Source: an uncultured Bacteroidota bacterium
GTDB lineage: Bacteria > Bacteroidota > Bacteroidia > Chitinophagales > Chitinophagaceae
Assembly (NCBI GenBank): GCA_903819975.1
Contig: CAIJFI010000004.1
Location: 1-64,000 of the forward strand
Direction: 5' to 3'
DNA length: 64,000 bases
Shown here: one piece after another, positions 36,569-46,342 of the stretch
Layout: each line of letters begins with the position of its first letter
Position numbering within the stretch: position 1 is the stretch's first letter
Notes under the pieces: generated by a model
The model's input: only the letters and a program-made list of their open reading frames with translations
What the model was told of the DNA's origin: nothing
Database searches by the model: none
Translations under genes and position numbers: made by a program

Positions 36569-38266
36569 CTATTTCAATCTGATTTCACTTACGCTACAAC
36601 CTTGTGGCACCATTGGGAATACATTGTTTTCTTTTCCTACCATTACTTCTAACAAGTATGATCCCTTATGCTCCAACATTGTTTTCACTGCGCTTTCTAA
36701 ATCTTTTCTGTGTTCTACTTTTGCTCCTGCAATGCCATATGATTTTGCTAGCATTACATAGTCGGGACTTTGAATATCCACGAATGAATATCTTTTATCC
36801 ATAAACAAATCCTGCCACTGACGCACCATGCCTAAAAACTGATTGTTTAAAATCATAATTTTTACATCCACTCCAGTTTGCATAATGGTTCCTAATTCCT
36901 GTAAGGTCATTTGAAAACCTCCGTCTCCAATTACTGCAATCACAGTTCTATCCTGTGCACCAAACTTGGCACCAATCGCTGCAGGTAGCCCAAAACCCAT
37001 GGTACCAAGGCCTCCAGAAGTTACATTGCTACGCGTTTGATTAAACTTTGCGTATCTGCATGTTACCATTTGGTGTTGGCCTACATCCGTTACCATTATT
37101 GCATTGCCTTCGGTTACTTCATTCGCAACACGAATTGCTTCTGCCATTGTCATTGCTTCGGTAGTTGGATACATTTCTGGTTGAATACATTGATCATATT
37201 CTTCCTTAGCATATTTTGCAAATACTGCCAACCACTCACTTCGGTCTTTTTGTTCTATTCCTAATGTTAGTAATGGTAAAGTTTCTTTACAATCTCCCCA
37301 TACACCCACATCGGCTTTTACATTTTTATCTATCTCAGATGGATCAATATCCAAATGAATAATTTTTGCTTGCTTCGCGTATTTATCTAATCGTCCTGTT
37401 ACACGATCATCAAAACGCATACCAATTGCAATTAATACATCGCAGTCATTGGTTAATACATTAGGTCCATAGTTTCCGTGCATGCCCACCATTCCTACGT
37501 TTTGTGGATGGTCCGTTGGTAATGCACTTAGTCCTAAAATGGTCCATGCTGCTGGCATGCCCGATTTTTCGATAAATTTTTTAAATTCTTTTTCCGCTTT
37601 TCCTAATATTACTCCTTGTCCAAAAACAACCAATGGTTTTTTTGCATTGTTAATTAATGCAACCGCTTCGTCTATATATTCTTTTCTGATAACTGGCTTT
37701 GGTCGGTAAGATCTAACATGATTACATGGCGTATAGCCTGGATAATCAAATAATTGAAACTGTGCATTTTTGGAAATGTCAATTAACACCGGACCTGGTC
37801 TTCCACTTCTTGCTAAATAAAATGCTTTCGCTAATACTGCAGGAATTTCTTCGGCATCTGTAATTTGATAATTCCATTTTGTTACCGGCATGGTAATATT
37901 AATTACATCCGTTTCCTGAAATGCATCTGTTCCTAATAAATGTGCAAACACTTGTCCTGTAATACATACCAATGGAGTGCTATCTATCATGGCATCGGCA
38001 AGTCCTGTTACTAAATTAGTTGCACCTGGACCACTTGTTGCAAATACCACACCTACTTTTCCTGAACTACGCGCATATCCTTGTCCAGCATGGATTCCAC
38101 CTTGTTCATGTCTTACTAATATGTGGTTTAATTTTTCTTTATAGTCATACAATGCATCATATATTGGCATGATTGCTCCACCTGGATATCCAAATATGGT
38201 ATCCACTCCCTCTGCAATACAAGCTTCCAATACTGCCTGTGATCCTGTTAATTGTTTCTGTTCCAT
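36569..38266 (-). CDS. ilvB: Acetolactate synthase catalytic large subunit
   Basis: Thiamine-diphosphate enzyme of 565 residues that condenses pyruvate with pyruvate or 2-oxobutanoate. The catalytic Glu lies in LVRHEQGGIHAGQGYAR near 51-67. The FAD-domain segment VLIAIGMRFDDRVTGRLDKY is near 279-298. The ThDP/Mg motif GDGGFQMTLQELGTIMQTG runs from about 444 to the downstream MILNNQFLGMVRQWQ. All catalytic landmarks are intact. It follows ilvD by 32 bp and precedes the small subunit. Confidence 0.96.
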   Translation of the reverse strand: MEQKQLTGSQAVLEACIAEGVDTIFGYPGGAIMPIYDALYDYKEKLNHILVRHEQGGIHAGQGYARSSGKVGVVFATSGPGATNLVTGLADAMIDSTPLVCITGQVFAHLLGTDAFQETDVINITMPVTKWNYQITDAEEIPAVLAKAFYLARSGRPGPVLIDISKNAQFQLFDYPGYTPCNHVRSYRPKPVIRKEYIDEAVALINNAKKPLVVFGQGVILGKAEKEFKKFIEKSGMPAAWTILGLSALPTDHPQNVGMVGMHGNYGPNVLTNDCDVLIAIGMRFDDRVTGRLDKYAKQAKIIHLDIDPSEIDKNVKADVGVWGDCKETLPLLTLGIEQKDRSEWLAVFAKYAKEEYDQCIQPEMYPTTEAMTMAEAIRVANEVTEGNAIMVTDVGQHQMVTCRYAKFNQTRSNVTSGGLGTMGFGLPAAIGAKFGAQDRTVIAVIGDGGFQMTLQELGTIMQTGVDVKIMILNNQFLGMVRQWQDLFMDKRYSFVDIQSPDYVMLAKSYGIAGAKVEHRKDLESAVKTMLEHKGSYLLEVMVGKENNVFPMVPQGCSVSEIRLK

Positions 38267-38298
38267 AGTCTTTCTTTTTACTTTTCCAAAGGCATTCT

Positions 38299-39978
38299 TT
38301 AATCAGCATCCGTTACACATCCTTCACTTGCATCCTTTACCAACTTTGCATATTTATACAATACGCCATTGGTTACTTTTAATTTCGGTGCTGGTTGTGC
38401 TGCTCTTCTTTTTGCAATAGTCGCTTCGTCTACTTTTAATGTCATGGTACGTTTTGGTACATTCAATTCAATAATGTCTCCGTCTTCTACCACGCCAATC
38501 AATCCACCTTTGTATGCCTCTGGTGTAATATGTCCAATTACAAATCCGTGTGTTCCGCCGCTAAAACGTCCGTCCGTAATTAATGCAACCGACTTTCCTA
38601 AGCCTGCACCAATAATTGCCGATGTTGGTTTTAACATCTCTGGCATCCCTGGAGCGCCTACTGGGCCTACGTTTTTGATAACGACTACATCACCCGGTTG
38701 TATCTTTTTTGAATTTATGCCTTCAATCAATGCATGCTCTCCATCAAATACTCTTGCTGGCCCTTCAAACATGTCACCTTCTTTTCCAGAAATTTTTGCA
38801 ACGCTTCCGCCTGTTGCTAAGTTTCCGTACATGATTTGTAAATGTCCTGTTGCTTTGATTGGATTTTCTTTTGGATAGATAATTTTTTGTGCATCAAAAT
38901 CTAAATCAGGTGCACTCGCTAAATTTTCCGCAATTGTTTTTCCTGTTACAGTTAAACAATCTCCATGCAACCATCCTTGTGCCAACATATATTTCATTAC
39001 CGCTGGTACACCACCATACTGATGCAAGTCCTGCATTAAATATTTTCCCGATGGTTTAAAATCGGCTAATACAGGAATCTTATCACTAATGGTTTGGAAG
39101 TCGTCTTGTGTAAATTCAACACCCACACTTTTTGCCATTGCAATCATATGCAATACTGCATTGGTGCTTCCGCCTAATACCATAATTACGGCTACTGCAT
39201 TTTCAAATGCTTTGCGCGTCATGATATCTTTTGGCTTAATATCTAGTTCTAATAATAATCTGATTGCTGCACCCGCATCCTTACACTCTTGTTGTTTTTC
39301 TTTACTCAATGCTGGGTTAGAAGAAGAATAAGGCAAACTCATTCCCAATGCCTCAATAGCCGATGCCATTGTGTTTGCGGTGTACATTCCACCACATGCA
39401 CCAGCACCTGGACAAGCGTGTTGTACGATTCCTTTAAAATCCGCTTCGTCCAATTGTCCCGCCATTTTTTGTCCTAATGCTTCAAAAGCAGATACAATAT
39501 TTAAGTCCTGTCCTTTATAATGTCCTGGTGCAATTGTTCCACCATATAACATTAAGGAAGGACGATTTAATCTTCCCATTGCAATTAAAGAACCTGGCAT
39601 ATTTTTATCACAACCTGGAACTGTAATTAATGCATCATAATATTGTGCACCACAAACAGTTTCAATACTGTCTGCAATTACATCACGGCTTACTAATGAA
39701 TAACGCATACCATCGGTACCATTACTCATGCCATCACTCACACCAATCGTATGAAAAGTTAATCCCACTAAATCATTTGCACACACACTTGTTTTTACAT
39801 CGGCTGCTAAAGCATTCAAATGCATATTACATGTGTTACCATCGTATCCCATACTCACAATACCAACTTGCGCTTTATGTAAATCTTCGTCGGTTAATCC
39901 AATACCATAAAACATAGCTTGCGCAGCGGGCTGCGTTGGATCTAGCGTGATTGTTTTTGAATATTTATTTAGTTCCAT
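38299..39978 (-). CDS. ilvD: Dihydroxy-acid dehydratase
   Basis: Fe-S dehydratase of 559 residues that produces the 2-oxo acid precursors of valine and isoleucine. Cluster cysteines are visible in [17 protein letters not shown] near 119-135 and [18 protein letters not shown] near 188-205, with the early [18 protein letters not shown] near 38-55 supplying the third. The conserved late [19 protein letters not shown] is near 472-490. The length is standard. A 141-bp gap before it (after leuB) has no gene and no strong hairpin. Confidence 0.96.
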   Translation of the reverse strand: MELNKYSKTITLDPTQPAAQAMFYGIGLTDEDLHKAQVGIVSMGYDGNTCNMHLNALAADVKTSVCANDLVGLTFHTIGVSDGMSNGTDGMRYSLVSRDVIADSIETVCGAQYYDALITVPGCDKNMPGSLIAMGRLNRPSLMLYGGTIAPGHYKGQDLNIVSAFEALGQKMAGQLDEADFKGIVQHACPGAGACGGMYTANTMASAIEALGMSLPYSSSNPALSKEKQQECKDAGAAIRLLLELDIKPKDIMTRKAFENAVAVIMVLGGSTNAVLHMIAMAKSVGVEFTQDDFQTISDKIPVLADFKPSGKYLMQDLHQYGGVPAVMKYMLAQGWLHGDCLTVTGKTIAENLASAPDLDFDAQKIIYPKENPIKATGHLQIMYGNLATGGSVAKISGKEGDMFEGPARVFDGEHALIEGINSKKIQPGDVVVIKNVGPVGAPGMPEMLKPTSAIIGAGLGKSVALITDGRFSGGTHGFVIGHITPEAYKGGLIGVVEDGDIIELNVPKRTMTLKVDEATIAKRRAAQPAPKLKVTNGVLYKYAKLVKDASEGCVTDAD

Positions 39979-40119
39979 CTTTTATTTTTTAAAGCGCTTC
40001 TATTTTTCTTATTCGCTTATTAATCATTTATCTATTACTAATTGCTCCTGAACCATTTATAAAATTACGATCTATTATCCGCCTAACCTTAAGACGAATG
40101 TTTGTTAGATGTTCATTTA

Positions 40120-41235
40120 TTAGATGATGGTAGATTTATGCAAACGCTCATGTATTGGATGTGTTTCTCCTTTTGCATGTCGCTCAATAAATTCACAAAT
40201 CAAATCACCAATAGCAGTTGTTGTATAGCTATTCATTGGATCGATATCCTTTGTTACAAAACCACTGTTTAAACACCATGATGCCGCTTCTCTAATAATA
40301 GTTGCTTCATTGGTTAATCCAAAATGATCCAACATCATTGCAGATGATAAAATAGATCCTAACGGATTCGCAATGTCTTTTCCTTTTGCTTGTGGGTAGG
40401 ATCCATGAATAGGTTCAAACAATGCAACTGTATTTCCTACAGAAGCTGATGGCAACAATCCTAATGAACCCGCTAACACCGATGCCTCGTCACTAATAAT
40501 ATCTCCAAACAAATTCTCTGTTAATACCACATCAAATTGTGCTGGGTTTAAAATAATTTGCATTGCAGCATTGTCTACAAATAAATAATCCACTGCAACA
40601 TCACTATACTCTTTTGCAATGGCTTGTACTACTTTTCTCCAAAGTCTTGAAGTTTCTAATACGTTTGCTTTATCTACTAGTGTTAATTTTTTTCTTCTGA
40701 TTTGTGCATGCTTAAATGCCAAGTGTGCAATACGCTCAATTTCTGCAACCGAATAAGAACAATCATCTCTTGCAACCGTTCCATCCTCACTTAAACTTTT
40801 TGCACCAAAATAAATTCCACCTGTTAACTCTCTATAAATAACAAAGTCAACATTCTCTAACAACTTTGGTTTTAAAGGTGTTAAATGTTGCAATGCAGCA
40901 TAAGTAGTCACTGGGCGGATATTCGCAAACAATTGTAATTCCTTTCTTAGTTTTAATAAACCTTGTTCTGGTCTTACTTTTGCTGTTGGATCGTTATCGT
41001 ATTTTGGATCACCAATAGCGCCAAATAAAATAGCATCACTCGACTTACATATTGCAATAGTCTCGTCTGGTAATGGATTGCCAGTTGCGTCAATAGCACA
41101 AGCACCCATTAATGCATTTTCGTAACTAAACTCATGATTGTAATACTTTGCAATCGTGTCTAATACTTTAATTGATTGCTGTGTTACTTCTGGACCAATT
41201 CCATCTCCTAATATGACTGCTATTTTCTTTTGCAT
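40120..41235 (-). CDS. leuB: 3-isopropylmalate dehydrogenase
   Basis: NAD-dependent decarboxylating dehydrogenase of 371 residues in leucine synthesis. It opens IAVILGDGIGPEVTQQSIKV. The substrate-binding LRKELQLFANIRPV near 96-109, YRELTGGIYFG near 134-144, metal-binding ENLFGDIISDEASVLAGSLG near 239-258 and the NAD-site EPIHGSYPQAKGKDIANPLG near 274-293 are all present. The gene order leuA-leuC-leuD-leuB differs from E. coli leuABCD. It lies 11 bp after leuD. Confidence 0.95.
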   Translation of the reverse strand: MQKKIAVILGDGIGPEVTQQSIKVLDTIAKYYNHEFSYENALMGACAIDATGNPLPDETIAICKSSDAILFGAIGDPKYDNDPTAKVRPEQGLLKLRKELQLFANIRPVTTYAALQHLTPLKPKLLENVDFVIYRELTGGIYFGAKSLSEDGTVARDDCSYSVAEIERIAHLAFKHAQIRRKKLTLVDKANVLETSRLWRKVVQAIAKEYSDVAVDYLFVDNAAMQIILNPAQFDVVLTENLFGDIISDEASVLAGSLGLLPSASVGNTVALFEPIHGSYPQAKGKDIANPLGSILSSAMMLDHFGLTNEATIIREAASWCLNSGFVTKDIDPMNSYTTTAIGDLICEFIERHAKGETHPIHERLHKSTII

Positions 41236-41246
41236 AATTTATTGTT

Positions 41247-41831
41247 TTATTGATTTGCTTTTTCGTAAGCCTCAATTTCTGGTTTCATGTTTAATAAATA
41301 ATCAATATCGTCATAGCCATTTAACATACAAGTCTTTTTATAAGAGTTGATGTCAAATTTTTCTGTAGCACCTGTTGCATCAATAGTTATAGTTTGTGCT
41401 TCCAAGTCCACCGATAAAGTATCGTCCGCACCTTGTGCAAATATTTGTTGTAAGAATGCGTCTGTAACCGTTACAGGCAATACGCCATTGTTTAGAGCAT
41501 TGTTTTTAAAGATGTCTGCGAAAAAGCTTGACACCACTACTTTAAAGCCATAGTCTTGAATACTCCATGCAGCATGCTCACGTGAACTTCCACATCCAAA
41601 GTTTTTAGCTGCTACTAAAATTTCACCACTATATTGTTTTTGGTTTAATACAAAATCGGCCTTTGGTTTTGATTCATCGTCGTTCTCGTATCTCCAGTCT
41701 CTGAATAAATTTTTTCCAAAACCATCTTTAGTAGTCGCCTTTAAAAAACGTGCTGGTATAATTTGATCCGTGTCTACGTTTTCTATACGTAAAGGGATAA
41801 ACTTACTTGTGATTTTTTGTAATGATTGCAT
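41247..41831 (-). CDS. leuD: 3-isopropylmalate dehydratase small subunit
   Basis: Swivel-domain subunit of 194 residues of the isopropylmalate isomerase heterodimer with Leu[21 protein letters not shown] near 18-37 is the family opening; [19 protein letters not shown] near 77-95 is the substrate-recognition loop. It lies 43 bp after leuC and 11 bp before leuB. Confidence 0.95.
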   Translation of the reverse strand: MQSLQKITSKFIPLRIENVDTDQIIPARFLKATTKDGFGKNLFRDWRYENDDESKPKADFVLNQKQYSGEILVAAKNFGCGSSREHAAWSIQDYGFKVVVSSFFADIFKNNALNNGVLPVTVTDAFLQQIFAQGADDTLSVDLEAQTITIDATGATEKFDINSYKKTCMLNGYDDIDYLLNMKPEIEAYEKANQ

Positions 41832-41874
41832 ATTATTTTAATAATTGAGTTGCCTTTTAGCGACTCGGTTATAT

Positions 41875-43275
41875 TTATATTATATCTCTGATGTCTGTTA
41901 TTTTTCCTGTTAACAAAGCTGCTGCTGCTGTTAATGGACTTGCTAATAATGTTCTTGCACCTGCACCCTGACGTCCTTCAAAGTTTCTGTTGCTGGTACT
42001 AATACAATATTCGCCTGCTGGAATTTTATCTTCGTTCATTCCCAAACATGCACTACATCCTGCTTGTCTAATTTCAACACCTGCTGCTGCAAATATTTTA
42101 TCTAAACCTTCGGCAACAATTTGTTTTGCAACTTCTTGTGATCCTGGTACAATTAATGTTTTAATGTTCGGATCTTTTTGCTTCCCTTTTATAATGCTTG
42201 CTACTAATCTAAAATCTTCGATTCTTGAATTCGTACATGATCCAATAAATACATTTTGTACTGGCATGCCTAACAAACTTTGTCCAGCCGTTAATCCCAT
42301 ATACTTTAACGCTTTCTCATAATTCTGTTTTTCGGTTGCATCGCTAAAACTTTCAATAGTTGGCAATGTGCCTCTTACCGACAATCCCATACCTGGATTG
42401 GTTCCGTAAGTAATCATTGGGTCAATATCTTCGGCTTTAATATTTATTTCTATATCAAACTTTGCGTCTGCATCGGTATACAACTCTTTCCAAGTAGCTA
42501 ATTTTTTATCCCAGTCTGCGCCTTGTGGTGCAAACAATCTTCCTTTAATATAATCGAATGTTGTTTGATCCGGTGCAATCATTCCTCCACGTGCACCCAT
42601 CTCGATACTCATATTACAAATAGTCATTCTCGCTTCCATACTTAATGCACGAATAGCCGAACCCGCATATTCAACAAAATATCCAGTTGCGCCACTTGCA
42701 GAAATAAGTGCAATGATATAAAGAATAATATCTTTTGATACGACTCCGTTTTTCAATGCACCGTCTATATTTATGCGCATTACTTTTGGCTTGCTTTGCA
42801 TAATACATTGTGAAGCAAATACCATTTCTACCTCGCTAGTTCCAATTCCAAATGCGATAGATCCAAATGCACCATGTGTTGAGGTATGACTGTCTCCACA
42901 AACTATTGTCATTCCTGGTTGTGTAATACCCAACTCTGGTCCTATCACGTGTACAATACCTTGGTACTTATGTCCTAGGCCATATAATTCTACACCGTGC
43001 TTTTTACAGTTTTCAATTAAAGTATCTACCTGAAATTTAGACAATGCATCCTTAATTGGTAACTCCTGATGCATGGTTGGTACGTTGTGGTCGGCTGTCG
43101 CAACAATTTGTTGTGGTCTAAATAATTGTGCGCCTCTTTTTTCAATACCACTAAAAGCTTGTGGACTAGTTACTTCGTGTATAAAATGTTTGTCAATATA
43201 TACAACCGAAGGGCCATCCTCAATTTGTTTTACAACGTGCTTATCCCAAATTTTTTCAAATAATGTTTTTCCCAT
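41875..43275 (-). CDS. leuC: 3-isopropylmalate dehydratase large subunit
   Basis: Aconitase-type 4Fe-4S subunit of 466 residues. It begins [13 protein letters not shown], with [16 protein letters not shown] near 28-43 and [20 protein letters not shown] near 129-148. Cluster cysteines are in [14 protein letters not shown] near 343-356 and [16 protein letters not shown] near 403-418. It pairs with leuD directly downstream and follows leuA by 58 bp. Confidence 0.96.
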   Translation of the reverse strand: MGKTLFEKIWDKHVVKQIEDGPSVVYIDKHFIHEVTSPQAFSGIEKRGAQLFRPQQIVATADHNVPTMHQELPIKDALSKFQVDTLIENCKKHGVELYGLGHKYQGIVHVIGPELGITQPGMTIVCGDSHTSTHGAFGSIAFGIGTSEVEMVFASQCIMQSKPKVMRINIDGALKNGVVSKDIILYIIALISASGATGYFVEYAGSAIRALSMEARMTICNMSIEMGARGGMIAPDQTTFDYIKGRLFAPQGADWDKKLATWKELYTDADAKFDIEINIKAEDIDPMITYGTNPGMGLSVRGTLPTIESFSDATEKQNYEKALKYMGLTAGQSLLGMPVQNVFIGSCTNSRIEDFRLVASIIKGKQKDPNIKTLIVPGSQEVAKQIVAEGLDKIFAAAGVEIRQAGCSACLGMNEDKIPAGEYCISTSNRNFEGRQGAGARTLLASPLTAAAALLTGKITDIRDII

Positions 43276-43333
43276 TGTTCTGATTTTTTCGTCTTAAAAT
43301 TTACTTATGTAATTTTTAAAATAAAGTCTTTGT

Positions 43334-44485
43334 TTATTTTTTAAATGCTGTTGCCATTTCTTGCAAATCAGCTTCTAATACTTCTTTCTTTTTATCTGCT
43401 ATCTCTACAAATATTGGATACAATTCGTCTACCTCATTTCTTGTAAACTGATACCCTAATTTATGTAGGCGATGCGCTAATGCACTACGTCCACTTCGCG
43501 CTGTTAATACAATTTTACTTTCGTCTGCGCCAACTTCGGCTGGATTAATAATCTCATAAGTTTGTGCTTCCTTTAAAAATCCATCCTGATGAATTCCAGA
43601 TGAATGTGAAAACGCGTTGGCTCCTACAATTGCTTTGTTAGGTTGCACCATCATTCTCATTGTCTCTGAAACTTCACGGCTTATTGTGTTTAACAATTTT
43701 GGATTAATGTCGGTATAAAAACCTAAGTCCTTGTGTTGATTTAAAATCATTACAACTTCCTCTAATGCTGTGTTACCTGCACGCTCACCTAATCCATTTA
43801 TAGTACACTCAATTTGTCTTGCACCACCAATCACACCTGCAATTGAATTTGCAGTTGCCAATCCTAAATCGTTATGACAGTGACATGATAAAATTGCTTT
43901 GTCTATATTAGGTACATTGTTGTACAAGTAGTTCATTTTTTCTTGATACTGCTGTGGTAAACAATATCCTGTTGTGTCTGGAATATTTAAAGTAGTTGCT
44001 CCAGCTTTTACAACTGCTTCAATAACTCTTGCTAAATATTCATTGTCTGTTCGTCCCGCATCCTCAGCATAAAATTCTACATCATCGGTAAAATTTCTTG
44101 CAGTTTTTACTGCTTTAATGGCACGCTCAATAATTTCCTCACGCGTACTATTAAATTTATGTTTGATATGCAAATCCGATGTTCCAATACCTGTATGAAT
44201 TCTAAAACGCTTTGCTGGTTTTAATGCAGCAGCTGCTACTTCGATATCATTTTGTACGGCTCTTGACAATCCACAAACCACTGTATTTTTTAAAGTCTTT
44301 GCAATTTGATTTACCGATTCAAAATCGCCTGGGCTCGAAACCGGAAAACCTGCTTCTAATATGTCCACACCTAACTCCTCTAATTTTACGGCTAGCTCCA
44401 ATTTTTCCTTGGTGTTTAATTTACAACCCGGAACCTGCTCACCATCTCTTAATGTGGTATCAAAAATGAAAACTTTTTGACTCAT
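43334..44485 (-). CDS. leuA: 2-isopropylmalate synthase, short form without the C-terminal regulatory domain
   Basis: Condenses acetyl-CoA with 2-oxoisovalerate, the first step of leucine synthesis. The start chosen is ATG at 44485 ([20 protein letters not shown]); the 14 extra codons up to 44527 are Lys/Ile-rich and not family-like. The HMGL-like TIM barrel is complete: metal-site DTTLRDGEQ and [17 protein letters not shown] near 201-217, with [15 protein letters not shown] near 229-243. At 383 residues it stops after the linker subdomain ([15 protein letters not shown]). The leucine-binding LeuA dimer domain of about 500-residue enzymes is missing. Homocitrate synthase is unlikely given the neighbours. 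The leader carries a candidate attenuator. Confidence 0.93.
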   Translation of the reverse strand: MSQKVFIFDTTLRDGEQVPGCKLNTKEKLELAVKLEELGVDILEAGFPVSSPGDFESVNQIAKTLKNTVVCGLSRAVQNDIEVAAAALKPAKRFRIHTGIGTSDLHIKHKFNSTREEIIERAIKAVKTARNFTDDVEFYAEDAGRTDNEYLARVIEAVVKAGATTLNIPDTTGYCLPQQYQEKMNYLYNNVPNIDKAILSCHCHNDLGLATANSIAGVIGGARQIECTINGLGERAGNTALEEVVMILNQHKDLGFYTDINPKLLNTISREVSETMRMMVQPNKAIVGANAFSHSSGIHQDGFLKEAQTYEIINPAEVGADESKIVLTARSGRSALAHRLHKLGYQFTRNEVDELYPIFVEIADKKKEVLEADLQEMATAFKK

Positions 44486-44583
44486 CGTTAATGCTTTAAT
44501 TTTTAAATAAATAGCTGCCTTTTTCATCCAAACTTGAGTCAGGATAAAGCAAGCATCTAATTGATTTTGAACCTATTATGGAT

Positions 44584-44607
44584 AAAAAACGGGCTTTTGG
44601 CCCGTTT
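44584..44607 (-). terminator. Intrinsic terminator in the leuA leader (candidate attenuator)
   Basis: Leftward AAACGGGC-CAAAA-GCCCGTTT forms an 8-bp stem, and the run continues as TTTTTT on the same strand. It lies about 100 nt upstream of the leuA start and just after a short leader ORF. The only gene further upstream diverges, so the hairpin has no preceding gene to terminate, unlike an ordinary terminator. The U run is on the leuA strand; rightward only TTTATT follows. Confidence 0.75.
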
Positions 44608-44644
44608 ATTGTTCAAATTTACCCAATATCAACAAGTAATTCAC
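44606..44644 (-). CDS. Candidate leader peptide with Leu-Leu-Ile-Leu codons before leuA
   Basis: A 12-codon frame from GTG at 44644 reads MNYLLILGKFEQ and stops with TAA at 44608-44606, where the terminator stem begins. Codons 4-7 are TTG TTG ATA TTG, matching products of the operon behind it. A short AGG lies upstream as a possible ribosome site. Weak points are the GTG start and an ATG-ATG-TGA immediately upstream that overlaps it as GTGA. It is too short for ordinary gene prediction. The regulatory role is inferred from position and codon content. Confidence 0.45.
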   Translation of the reverse strand: MNYLLILGKFEQ

Positions 44645-44734
44645 ATCATTTTTATGCCTATTTTACAATGTATAAGGACCCAATTATTTGATTAAATGAT
44701 TGATTTTCAATAACTTGAACTAAAATCAGCTACG

Positions 44735-46270
44735 ATGCCCAACCTAAGCACCGACGCCCTATTTATTTTGGTAAAATCCCTAGAAAAGGGGGAAAAGCGC
44801 AACTTTAAGTTGTATGCTGCTCGCAATTCCGCGTCGGCTGATTTAAAGATTGTCCAACTTTTTGATGCCTTGGACAAAATGAAGGACTATGACGAGGAGG
44901 AATTACTGCGCAAAAACGAGTCTATTCAAAAACAACAGCTTTCCAATTTGAAGGCTCACTTATATGATCAAATTTTATCAAGCCTTAGGATCCTAAAGCA
45001 AAGTGAAAACATTGACTTACAAATTCACGAGCAACTGGACCATGCTAAAATTTTATACAACAAAGGACTTTATATTCAAAGCTTAAGACTTTTAGATAAA
45101 ATCAAAACCCTGACCAAACAAAATAATCAGGTTACTTTTTTATTACAGGTTTTATTTTTAGAAAAGAAAATTGAAGCACTTCATATTACTCGAAGCATGC
45201 AGGATAGAGCTAAGCAATTAAGCGATGAAATTGACGAAGCCAATGAGCGTTTAGAATTAATTGCAAAAACCTCTAATCTTAGTTTACAATTATACAGTTG
45301 GTATATTCAACATGGTCATGCACGTAACGAAGAAGACAGAAAAACTTTAGACGCTTTAATGCAGGATCCAATTATTGAACGTGTGAAATTGGTGAAAGGT
45401 TTTTACGAAAGATTATATCGCTACCAATGTTATTGTTGGTATGGTTTTATTACGCAGGATTTTTTAATGCATTATAGATACGCGCAAAAATGGGTAGACC
45501 TTTTTGAGAAGGAAGAAAATATGCAAGTAATTGAATCGGCTCAATATATTAAAGGCTTGCACAATTTAATTAGTGCACACTTTGATTTAAAAAATATTGA
45601 TAAGTTTAAAGAAACTATTTGCATATTAGAACACTTTAGTGAAACTCCCATTGTGTTAAACAACAAGAATAATTTAATTCAATCTTTTGTTTATTTATAC
45701 ATTGGTAAAATTAACCAACACTTCCTGGAAGGCACGTTTAGCGAGGGTTTAGCAATGATTCCTACTATGGAAGAAAAGCTAAAAGAGATTGAAATGTATA
45801 TTGATAGTCACCGTGTTTTGGTGTTCTATTATAAAATTGCTTGCCTGTTTTTTGGTGCTGGAGATTCAGAAAAAACAATTGATTATTTAAACAGAATTAT
45901 TAATTGGAAAGTGAACCTGCGTGACGACTTGCAATGTTATGCACGCTTATTACACTTGATTGCGCATTATGAATTAGGTAATAAAGAAGTAGTTATTTAT
46001 TTATCCAAGTCCGTATATAGGTTTATGTCTAAAATGAAAAACCTAGGTGCGGTAGAAGAAGTGTTGTTTAACTTTTTAAGAACATCCATTCAGTCGGGTA
46101 GTCAAGCTTCCTTTGAAGATTTATTAGTAAAACTAGAACCACTTGAAAAAAATAAGTTAGAGAGCAGAGCCTTCATGTACCTTGATATTATTTCTTGGTT
46201 AGAAAGCAAAATACATGGTAAAGATGTTCAAACTATTATTAAAGAAAAATTTGAAGCAGCCCACAAATAA
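44735..46270 (+). CDS. Unrecognised 511-residue protein, probably alpha-helical repeat (TPR-like)
   Basis: I do not recognise a defined family. The protein has no signal peptide or membrane segment and is predicted cytoplasmic. It is strongly helical, with heptad-like Leu/Lys/Glu spacing. The stretch QLDHAKILYNKGLYIQSLRL at about 109-128 has the Ala/Gly-Tyr/Leu rhythm of TPR helices, and FGAGDSEKTIDYLNRIINWK near 371-390 looks like another such unit. The opening is NLSTDALFILVKSLEKGEKR. It diverges from leuA across a 207-bp shared region and ends at a bidirectional terminator. A scaffold or regulatory role is only a guess from helical repeats. Confidence 0.7.
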   Translation: MPNLSTDALFILVKSLEKGEKRNFKLYAARNSASADLKIVQLFDALDKMKDYDEEELLRKNESIQKQQLSNLKAHLYDQILSSLRILKQSENIDLQIHEQLDHAKILYNKGLYIQSLRLLDKIKTLTKQNNQVTFLLQVLFLEKKIEALHITRSMQDRAKQLSDEIDEANERLELIAKTSNLSLQLYSWYIQHGHARNEEDRKTLDALMQDPIIERVKLVKGFYERLYRYQCYCWYGFITQDFLMHYRYAQKWVDLFEKEENMQVIESAQYIKGLHNLISAHFDLKNIDKFKETICILEHFSETPIVLNNKNNLIQSFVYLYIGKINQHFLEGTFSEGLAMIPTMEEKLKEIEMYIDSHRVLVFYYKIACLFFGAGDSEKTIDYLNRIINWKVNLRDDLQCYARLLHLIAHYELGNKEVVIYLSKSVYRFMSKMKNLGAVEEVLFNFLRTSIQSGSQASFEDLLVKLEPLEKNKLESRAFMYLDIISWLESKIHGKDVQTIIKEKFEAAHK

Positions 46271-46283
46271 AAAATGAAACAAT

Positions 46284-46316
46284 AAAAAAGCCTCTGAACT
46301 TACAGAGGCTTTTTTA
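46284..46316. terminator. Bidirectional intrinsic terminator
   Basis: GCCTCTG (46290-46296) pairs with CAGAGGC (46303-46309) around a 6-nt loop. It is flanked by AAAAAA before and TTTTTTATT after, so it serves both the rightward 511-residue gene and the convergent acyl-CoA ligase gene. Confidence 0.85.
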
Positions 46317-46342
46317 TTGAATACTATAACTAGCAATACATT

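Noticed and set aside
38369-38878. 169-codon rightward frame opposite ilvD
   Set aside because: It lies wholly antisense to an intact dehydratase gene and its translation has no family-like motifs; it is a codon-bias shadow.
44486-44527. 14-codon N-terminal extension of leuA
   Set aside because: The extension is Lys/Ile-rich and unlike LeuA; the family N-terminus starts at [15 protein letters not shown] (44485).
44528-44734. T-box riboswitch upstream of leuA
   Set aside because: No T-box consensus sequence or long specifier stem could be found; a leader peptide with terminator explains the region better.
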